From Weeksellaceae bacterium (GTDB lineage Bacteria > Bacteroidota > Bacteroidia > Flavobacteriales > Weeksellaceae): a stretch of 5,037 nucleotides of DNA. Position 1 is the stretch's first letter. Each line of letters begins with the position of its first letter. The notes below the pieces were generated by a model. The model made no database searches and was not told the DNA's origin. It worked only from the letters and a program-made list of their open reading frames with translations. The translations under genes were made by a program, and so were the position numbers. The stretch covers positions 1-5,037 of the forward strand of contig JAKOOI010000076.1 in assembly GCA_022701475.1 (NCBI GenBank). Reading direction: 5' to 3'. Below are positions 1-3,743 of the stretch, piece after piece.

Positions 1-330
1 GATCGGGATTCCGTCATAGAAAACCCCGACATGCTGGGTTCCCATAGCCCGGATATTCACGGTTTTCATCCCGCCGATTCCGCCATAGTCCTTGATCTGA
101 ACCCCGGAAAAATACCGCACGGCATCAGCTACGGACGTGCTGTTCAGCTTTTCCAGCTCCGTTCCGGAAAGTTTCTGCGAAGAGATCACCCCGGTTTCCT
201 GGCGCTTGCTGTTGATGATGATATCCTGGATCATCCGGGTACCGATGCTGTCGTTTTCCCGCTTCTGTGAAAAAACGGACGCGGGCGCACTGATCAGGAA
301 AACCGTAAAAAAAGGCAGATATTTTCTCAT
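1..330 (-). CDS. TonB-dependent outer-membrane receptor, N-terminal part (5' end only); probable cobalamin transporter, BtuB type
   Basis: Translating the minus strand from the ATG at 330 gives 110 uninterrupted codons that run off the left edge. Residues 1-21 form a signal peptide (basic MRKY start, hydrophobic core, ending VFS before QK). MIQDIIIN at 33-40 resembles a TonB box. Residues 55-110 fit the start of a plug domain: LSGTELEKLNSTSVADAV, then FSGVQIKDYGG, VNIRAMG and FYDGIPI. There is no carboxypeptidase-like (CarboxypepD_reg) domain before the plug, so this is not a SusC-type glycan receptor. Such receptors are gated outer-membrane barrels that import ligands using TonB energy. The cobalamin riboswitch in its leader is the main reason to infer vitamin B12 or related corrinoids as ligand; the protein fragment alone does not show this. 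The barrel and any partner genes (BtuF/C/D-like) lie outside the window. The family assignment is secure; the substrate is inferred. Confidence 0.92.
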   Translation of the reverse strand, partial: MRKYLPFFTVFLISAPASVFSQKRENDSIGTRMIQDIIINSKRQETGVISSQKLSGTELEKLNSTSVADAVRYFSGVQIKDYGGIGGMKTVNIRAMGTQHVGVFYDGIPI

Positions 331-381
331 TCCATTTTACTCAGTCATACGAAGTTTACCGAATGATACATAGAAGGAAGT

Positions 382-410
382 AACCCGGCTTTGCTGATCA
401 CAAAGAGGTT
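382..410 (-). promoter_or_regulatory. Leader hairpin between B12 aptamer and start codon (likely part of the expression platform)
   Basis: On the minus strand AACC-T-CTTTG-TGATCAG-CAAAG-CCG-GGTT can fold with a 5-bp CTTTG/CAAAG stem and a 4-bp AACC/GGTT stem. It lies between the aptamer and the receptor start. No run of T follows it, so it does not look like an intrinsic terminator. It could take part in switching, for example as a loop contact with the aptamer or by changing access to the start region. The role is inferred from position; the pairing is seen directly. Confidence 0.45.
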
Positions 411-454
411 GATTGCCGACTGCGCCTCACTCCACGAAAGCTTCATCAATAGAT

Positions 455-553
455 AGGTTTACCATGGTATCTGACTTACAGGTTCTTTACGGAACCTGTT
501 TACAGTAGCGGGTCTGCTTTGGATTTCCACCAAATTCCCATCGGGAAACCAGG
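455..553 (-). ncRNA. Cobalamin riboswitch (B12 aptamer)
   Basis: Read on the minus strand, the leader has the hallmark cobalamin aptamer elements in order. First comes GGTTTCCC-GAT-GGGAA, a TTCCC/GGGAA hairpin. Next is TTTGGTGGAAATCCAAA, the GGTG-AAATCC core hairpin, and then GCAGACCCGCTACTGTAA, the conserved CCCGC-ACTGTAA segment. A perfect 8-bp hairpin follows, ACAGGTTC/GAACCTGT (plus positions 478-499). The B12 box AAGTCAGATACC ends the core near 464-475. The aptamer appears closed by GGTTT (546-550) pairing with AAACC (456-460). In this family, bound adenosylcobalamin or a related corrinoid represses the downstream gene, here the TonB-dependent receptor starting 125 bases on. The outer boundaries are approximate; the core is unmistakable. 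Confidence 0.95.
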
Positions 554-554
554 G

Positions 555-585
555 CAAAGGTAAGGCTTTAATTAAGATTAGGCAA
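555..585 (-). promoter_or_regulatory. Bacteroidota-type promoter of the riboswitch/TonB-receptor transcript
   Basis: On the minus strand there is a -33 TTG (plus 583-585), a 20-base spacer and a -7 TACCTTTG (plus 555-562). This matches the TTG / TAnnTTTG consensus of the primary sigma factor in Bacteroidota. Transcription should start about 5 bases later, near 550, so the RNA would begin almost at the first paired base of the aptamer. This agreement supports both calls. The start site itself is inferred. Confidence 0.8.
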
Positions 586-780
586 TGAGAGATATGTAAT
601 TTTACAAAGGCTTTTTTAAAAATAGTTCAATGCCGGAAAGTGTAACAGACGATCATCATCGGTGGTTTTCAGCCTGTACAGGGCTTGTTCAGCTGTCATG
701 ACGAGATCATGCAAAATTTTCACAGCCGCTGTTACGGTTTATGGAATTTTTAAACATAATGAGGAAAAAGCTCTGATTTT
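586..780. other. Intergenic region between cdd and the receptor promoter; no secure gene
   Basis: This stretch separates cdd from the riboswitch promoter. I see no convincing terminator for cdd: a GTTTA/TAAAC pair near 735-755 is weak. One minus-strand open frame is present at 616-699 (27 codons from ATG, or 35 from a GTG at 723). It encodes a plausible-looking peptide starting MTAEQALYRLK, but no good promoter or recognisable family goes with it. CCTGTACAGG at 673-682 is a perfect 10-bp palindrome inside that frame. Nothing else stands out. Confidence 0.4.
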
Positions 781-1263
781 CTATAAAAATGTGGCATCAA
801 AATAAAACGGCAACAGGTCTTTGATGGCATTCACTTTCACTACTTCTTCATTCATACTGGAGAAATACAGATCAATGTTTTCCTTCTGTTTGGTCTCATA
901 TTCCATCATGCTCTGTCGGCATGCTCCGCAGGGCGGGATGGGAGGATGGTTTCCGCCAACTGCTCTAGGACCGCCTACAATGAATATTTTTTTGATCTTT
1001 ACTTCCGGAAAATTGGCTGCAATCCAGAAAAGGGCGGTGCGTTCTGCACAGAGCCCGGAAGGGTAGGCCGCATTCTCCTGGTTGTTACCGGAATAGATCT
1101 CGCCATTTTCCAGCAGTACGGCACAGCCTACCAGGAAATCGGAATAAGGAGCATACGCCTTCTCACGGGCTTCCTTTGCTTTTTCAAATAATGTGCTTTC
1201 TGTACCGGACAGTTCACTGCTGTTCTGAAAGTATTCGTAGCTGATCTGAGTTTCTTTTTTCAT
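781..1263 (-). CDS. cdd: Cytidine deaminase
   Basis: A 160-residue zinc enzyme that hydrolytically deaminates cytidine and deoxycytidine to uridine and deoxyuridine in cytoplasmic pyrimidine salvage. The deaminase signature is complete: the substrate-contact stretch NNQENAAYPSG (60-70), then CAERTA (72-77), in which Cys72 is a zinc ligand and Glu74 the proton-shuttling catalytic residue, and later PPCGACRQ (110-117), in which Cys112 and Cys115 complete the zinc site. YAPYSDFLVGCAVL (37-50) is the typical start of the core fold. The protein is somewhat longer than the roughly 130-residue homotetrameric enzymes because about 24 residues precede the core. The start at 1263 sits about 25 bases from a good promoter -7 box and has an A/T-rich leader, so it is well placed. 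The gene is divergent from the oxidoreductase gene and on the same strand as the TonB receptor, but that receptor has its own promoter. Confidence 0.96.
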   Translation of the reverse strand: MKKETQISYEYFQNSSELSGTESTLFEKAKEAREKAYAPYSDFLVGCAVLLENGEIYSGNNQENAAYPSGLCAERTALFWIAANFPEVKIKKIFIVGGPRAVGGNHPPIPPCGACRQSMMEYETKQKENIDLYFSSMNEEVVKVNAIKDLLPFYFDATFL

Positions 1264-1288
1264 ATATTGTAAGGGAAAAAAAGGGGAA

Positions 1289-1319
1289 CAAATCTACCTC
1301 TTTTAGACGAGATGGGCAA
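1289..1319 (-). promoter_or_regulatory. Bacteroidota-type promoter of cdd
   Basis: On the minus strand there is TTG (plus 1317-1319), a 20-base spacer and TAGATTTG (plus 1289-1296), matching TTG / TAnnTTTG. Its -7 box lies 25 bases before the cdd start codon, giving a leader of about 20 bases. No comparably good promoter is visible for the divergent oxidoreductase gene in the shared 104-bp gap. Confidence 0.75.
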
Positions 1320-1367
1320 TATAGGCCTGTTCTTTGCAATTCTCAATTTTTACAAAATCAGATTACA

Positions 1368-2420
1368 ATGTTATACACTCCGATCAAGTTCAGAAATGTT
1401 GAGTTGAAAAACCGTTGGGTGATGTCCCCGATGTGTATGTATTCCTGTGAAAACGGGCTGGCGAATGATTTTCATTTCGTCCATTACGGCAGCCGTGCGC
1501 AGGGCGGAACCGGATTAATCATCGTGGAGGCTACCGGCGTGGAGCCCCGCGGAAGGATCACCAACCACTGTATGGGCATCTGGACCGACGAACAGGCGCA
1601 GAAGCTGAAAAAGATCGTGGATTTTATCCACGGCAACTCTGAAAGCAAAATAGGGATACAGCTGGCCCATTCCGGCAGGAAAGGATCCACCTGGGAAAAT
1701 AAGCAGGTACCGTTAGGAGAAGGCTGGGAAACCCTTGCGCCAAGTTCCGTTCCTTACCATCCTACGGAAAGGATTCCCCATGCCCTGACCCATGATGAGG
1801 TAAAGGAGCAGGTACAATATTTTAAAGAAGCGGCAAGAAGAGCGGCAGCAGCAGGATTTGACGTGATTGAAATCCATGCTGCCCACGGATACCTGATCCA
1901 CCAGTTTCTGTCGCCGCTGTCCAATATCCGGACCGATGAATATGGAGGAAGCTTTGAAAACCGGATCCGGTTCCTGCTGGAAGTGGTGGATGCCGTAAAT
2001 GAAGAGCTGGATGAAAATATTGCGCTGTTTGTAAGGATTTCGGGAACCGAATATGCCGAAAACGGCTGGGACGTCGATGACAGTGTGAGACTTTCAAAAA
2101 TTTTAAAGCAACATAAAGTAGACTTGGTGGATGTTTCCAGCGGTGGCAATATCCATGGTGCTAAAATTCCTGTGCATAAAGGCTACCAGGTTCCTTTTGC
2201 CTCACAGGTGAAGAATGAAGGCGGCACCGAAACCGGAGCCGTAGGGCTGATCACCACAGCAGAACAGGCCGAGGAAATCCTTCAGAAAGGAGAAGCCGAT
2301 CTTATCTTTATCGCCCGGGAAATCTTAAGAAATCCTTATACTGCGGTACACGGATCTTTTGAAATGAAAAAAGACTGTTTTTTCCCGCATCAGTACGAAA
2401 GAGCGAAAATTTCTTCATAA
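1368..2420 (+). CDS. namA: Old Yellow Enzyme family NADH:flavin oxidoreductase, YqjM/NamA (thermophilic-like) class
   Basis: A 350-residue FMN-dependent TIM-barrel ene-reductase; characterised relatives use NADPH to reduce the C=C bond of alpha,beta-unsaturated carbonyl compounds in the cytoplasm. Class-defining residues are visible. SPMCMYS (20-26) has Cys23 and Tyr25 at the positions of the redox-tuning Cys and the active-site Tyr of Bacillus YqjM. QLAHSGRK spans 98-105. HAAHGYL (170-176) supplies the His/His substrate-binding pair (170, 173) and Tyr175. FLSPLSNIRTDEYGGSFENR (180-199) is the family block after it. Arg223 in FVRIS is a likely FMN contact. The C-terminal QYERA with Arg345 matches the YqjM arginine finger that reaches into the neighbouring subunit. 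Length is near the usual 340. It is first in a likely operon, 24 bp ahead of the DUF2752 gene. The physiological substrate is unknown; a xenobiotic or oxidative-stress detoxification role is the common inference. The symbol is by class resemblance. Confidence 0.93.
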   Translation: MLYTPIKFRNVELKNRWVMSPMCMYSCENGLANDFHFVHYGSRAQGGTGLIIVEATGVEPRGRITNHCMGIWTDEQAQKLKKIVDFIHGNSESKIGIQLAHSGRKGSTWENKQVPLGEGWETLAPSSVPYHPTERIPHALTHDEVKEQVQYFKEAARRAAAAGFDVIEIHAAHGYLIHQFLSPLSNIRTDEYGGSFENRIRFLLEVVDAVNEELDENIALFVRISGTEYAENGWDVDDSVRLSKILKQHKVDLVDVSSGGNIHGAKIPVHKGYQVPFASQVKNEGGTETGAVGLITTAEQAEEILQKGEADLIFIAREILRNPYTAVHGSFEMKKDCFFPHQYERAKISS

Positions 2421-2444
2421 CTTTACCCGAAGGCAGAAAGCAGT

Positions 2445-2744
2445 ATGAAAATTGAGGATTTTATGTTACCCTGCCCCAGTAAGAAATTCCTGGGCATCGA
2501 ATGTTTCGGTTGCGGAAGCCAGCGGGCTATCGTTATGGTTTTCCAGGGAAGGTTCGGGGAAGCTTTCCATATGTTTCCCGCGGTATATACATTGCTCCTT
2601 TTTTTTGCTGTGATCATCCTTAATTTTGCGGATAAAAAAAGGAATTACGGCAATTTGCTGGTTTTTCTGGCCATTATCAATGCCGTCATCATGGTAGTTG
2701 CCTATTTCATCAAACATCCGCTCTTAGCATTACATCAACATTAA
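2445..2744 (+). CDS. DUF2752 family small membrane protein
   Basis: A 99-residue protein with the DUF2752 signature: CPSKKFLGIECFGCGSQRA at 10-28, with cysteines at 10, 20 and 23 and an Arg at 27, followed by FQGRFGEAFHMFP (33-45), the usual G-x-x-x-AF-x-x-P element. Two hydrophobic segments follow, about 45-61 and 70-89, separated by the basic ADKKRNYGN loop, so it should be a two-helix inner-membrane protein. No function is established for the family. The conserved Cys-rich motif suggests metal binding or a redox/thiol role, but this is inference. It follows the oxidoreductase gene by 24 bp and precedes the CCC-motif gene by 12 bp, so co-transcription is likely. A second in-frame ATG at 2463 would remove six residues; the upstream ATG is preferred because an AG-rich stretch (GGCAGAAAG) lies just before it. 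Confidence 0.88.
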   Translation: MKIEDFMLPCPSKKFLGIECFGCGSQRAIVMVFQGRFGEAFHMFPAVYTLLLFFAVIILNFADKKRNYGNLLVFLAIINAVIMVVAYFIKHPLLALHQH

Positions 2745-2756
2745 ATATTATAAACT

Positions 2757-3086
2757 ATGAATCAGAAATTACCGAATGCCACCGGCGTTCTCGTATTAGG
2801 AATTGCATCCATCGTCACCTGCTGCTGCTATGGAATCGTGGGGCTTATTGCTGCCTGTATCGGACTGGTACTGGCCAATAAAGACATGGTATTATACAAT
2901 CAGAATCCCGGGCAGTACGACAATTACAATAACCTGAAGACAGGAAGGCTGCTCTGTATTATCGGTCTCGTGCTGAATATACTTTCAGTGATCTACTACA
3001 TCTACGTTATTTCAGCGATCGGAACCGATGCACTGATGGATCCTCATCTGCTTCAGGAAAGGCTGAGGGAACTGCAGGGACAGTAA
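2757..3086 (+). CDS. CCC-motif membrane protein (DUF4190-like)
   Basis: A 109-residue membrane protein with a run of three cysteines (22-24) inside its first hydrophobic segment. Residues about 10-40 are hydrophobic with Gly-rich turns (GIVGLIAACIGLVLA). A Tyr/Asn-rich polar loop follows (YNQNPGQYDNYNNLKTGR, 47-64), then a second segment at about 65-88. The polar tail 89-109 ends ERLRELQGQ. This arrangement matches the flavobacterial CCC-motif membrane proteins, which look like a sub-branch of DUF4190-type proteins. No function is established. Its start lies 12 bp after the DUF2752 stop, and a strong terminator follows 20 bp after its own stop, so it is the last gene of the operon. Pairing with DUF2752 suggests the two small membrane proteins act together, which is inference. 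Confidence 0.85.
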   Translation: MNQKLPNATGVLVLGIASIVTCCCYGIVGLIAACIGLVLANKDMVLYNQNPGQYDNYNNLKTGRLLCIIGLVLNILSVIYYIYVISAIGTDALMDPHLLQERLRELQGQ

Positions 3087-3106
3087 CAGAAACCTGTTTT
3101 TCCTGT

Positions 3107-3141
3107 AAAATCCTTCTTTCATACGAAAGGGGGATTTTTTT
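3107..3141 (+). terminator. Intrinsic terminator of the oxidoreductase-DUF2752-CCC operon
   Basis: AAAATCCTTCTTTC (3107-3120) pairs along its whole length with GAAAGGGGGATTTT (3125-3138) around an ATAC loop. This makes a 14-bp stem with two T-G wobbles in the middle, and the T run continues to 3141. It begins 20 bases after the CCC-gene stop. On the minus strand the two wobbles become C/A mismatches, so termination should be weaker in that direction. Confidence 0.85.
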
Positions 3142-3211
3142 GTGGGTATCCGGGCCGTTATTACCGATTACAGTAAAAAAAAACATACTATCACGGGCAC
3201 AGTCAGGCTTA

Positions 3212-3292
3212 TCATTTTTCACATTCGGTATCAGTCGTAGAACTACTACAAAATTTCAATCTTCCATCTAAAAGTTTTTTAAACCGGATCAT
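3212..3292 (-). CDS. Possible small peptide, 26 residues, unknown function
   Basis: A short minus-strand frame beginning MIRFKKLLDGRLKF, then a Ser/Thr-rich part with two cysteines (15 and 24), ending TECEK before TGA. It has a basic N-terminal half and an acidic tail. The only support beyond the open frame is position: a consensus-like promoter at 3309-3339 would start RNA about 10 bases before its ATG. I recognise no family. It could equally be a chance frame within a non-coding RNA. It is not a shadow of a plus-strand gene, because none lies opposite. Confidence 0.22.
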   Translation of the reverse strand: MIRFKKLLDGRLKFCSSSTTDTECEK

Positions 3293-3298
3293 GACGTT

Positions 3299-3306
3299 TA
3301 TATTTG
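3299..3306 (+). promoter_or_regulatory. Candidate plus-strand promoter -7 box
   Basis: TATATTTG fits TAnnTTTG exactly. Roughly 20 bases upstream there is a T run (3275-3280) but no TTG, so the -33 element is imperfect. If active, transcription would start near 3312 and reach vgrG after a leader of about 430 bases, or produce a separate RNA. It overlaps the opposed minus-strand box, so its TTTG could simply reflect the TTTGTACAAA palindrome shared by both. Confidence 0.4.
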
Positions 3307-3308
3307 TA

Positions 3309-3339
3309 CAAAGGTAAAGTTGTATTCAGTTTACATCAA
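3309..3339 (-). promoter_or_regulatory. Candidate minus-strand promoter
   Basis: On the minus strand there is TTG (plus 3337-3339), a 20-base spacer and TACCTTTG (plus 3309-3316). The -7 box and spacer length are the same as in the riboswitch promoter at 555-585. Transcription would start near 3303, about 10 bases before the ATG of the small ORF at 3212-3292, and head toward the operon terminator. No larger minus-strand gene is visible downstream to account for it. Confidence 0.5.
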
Positions 3340-3743
3340 TTGATTATTGATTATGATATTAAATTCAAAGCATAAACTGTTTACAATTTAATGCTTATCA
3401 TTGATATATTTAAAGTTTAATAATTAAAATACAATGTTATGTTACTGATTGGAAAAGAAATCTTAGCTCATACAGGCAGCTGGTAAAACAGCATATGCTG
3501 GCTTATCTTAAGCTGACTGGATCTCTGTCAGTGTTCCGGCAAAAGTAAGGCAAGAACTGCATGCTCATTGCGGTACCACTTGACTGATCATGTAACCTGG
3601 GAGACAGCAGCATGAACAGATATCCCCGCACGGGAACATGCCTTCAGGATGGCGGAAAACCAGCGAGGCATAATTGATTTATGCTCATAAATTTCCGTTT
3701 TATAAACAATTTTTATACATTTAACCTACCATAATCACAATAT

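Larger units (their letters stand above)
3142..3743. other. Long intergenic region upstream of vgrG; no secure gene
   Basis: About 600 bp between the operon terminator and vgrG hold no long open frame on either strand. Left to right I see: a possible 26-residue minus-strand ORF (3212-3292); two overlapping opposed -7 boxes (3299-3316); an AT-rich tract (about 3330-3435) with inverted repeats, including AAGCAT (3368-3373) against ATGCTT (3391-3396) and TAAAC-T-GTTTA (3373-3383); a more GC-rich block (about 3436-3670) with CAGCATATGCTG (3489-3500), a perfect 12-bp palindrome, and a CTGAC (3513-3517) / GTCAG (3527-3531) hairpin; and ATTTATG-CT-CATAAAT (3677-3692) shortly before vgrG. Open frames on either strand of the GC-rich block are under about 45 codons and lack recognisable motifs. 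It may be a long vgrG leader, an RNA gene or decayed sequence. Confidence 0.5.

Noticed and set aside
31..373. Plus-strand frames opposite the TonB receptor start
   Set aside because: The minus-strand translation gives a signal peptide and plug domain in the correct frame up to the window edge, so the plus-strand frames are shadows.
673..682. CCTGTACAGG perfect palindrome downstream of cdd
   Set aside because: Isolated 10-bp palindrome with no second copy or nearby promoter; it may be chance.
1329..1336. GTTCTTTG as a -7 box for the oxidoreductase operon
   Set aside because: The TA of the motif is missing and no TTG lies at the right distance; I cannot place this promoter.
1754..2149. Minus-strand frame of 131 codons opposite the oxidoreductase
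   Set aside because: Ser/Thr-rich shadow of the well-conserved Old Yellow Enzyme frame.
3085..3101. Small hairpin AACAG-AAAC-CTGTT followed by T residues at the stop codon of the CCC-motif gene
   Set aside because: Only 5 bp, overlapping the stop codon; the 14-bp hairpin just downstream is a far better terminator.
3007..3222. Minus-strand frame of 71 codons
   Set aside because: It starts at GTG, runs through the operon terminator hairpin and overlaps the end of the CCC-motif gene antisense; no motif supports it.
3439..3536. Short plus-strand frames in the GC-richer block (15 codons from the ATG at 3439; 17 from the ATG ending at 3536)
   Set aside because: Too short, no leader signals, no recognisable motif, and stops occur in all frames.
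3716..3723. TACATTTA as a vgrG-proximal promoter -7 box
   Set aside because: The last base deviates from TAnnTTTG, there is no TTG at 17-23 bp upstream, and such strings are expected in this AT-rich stretch.
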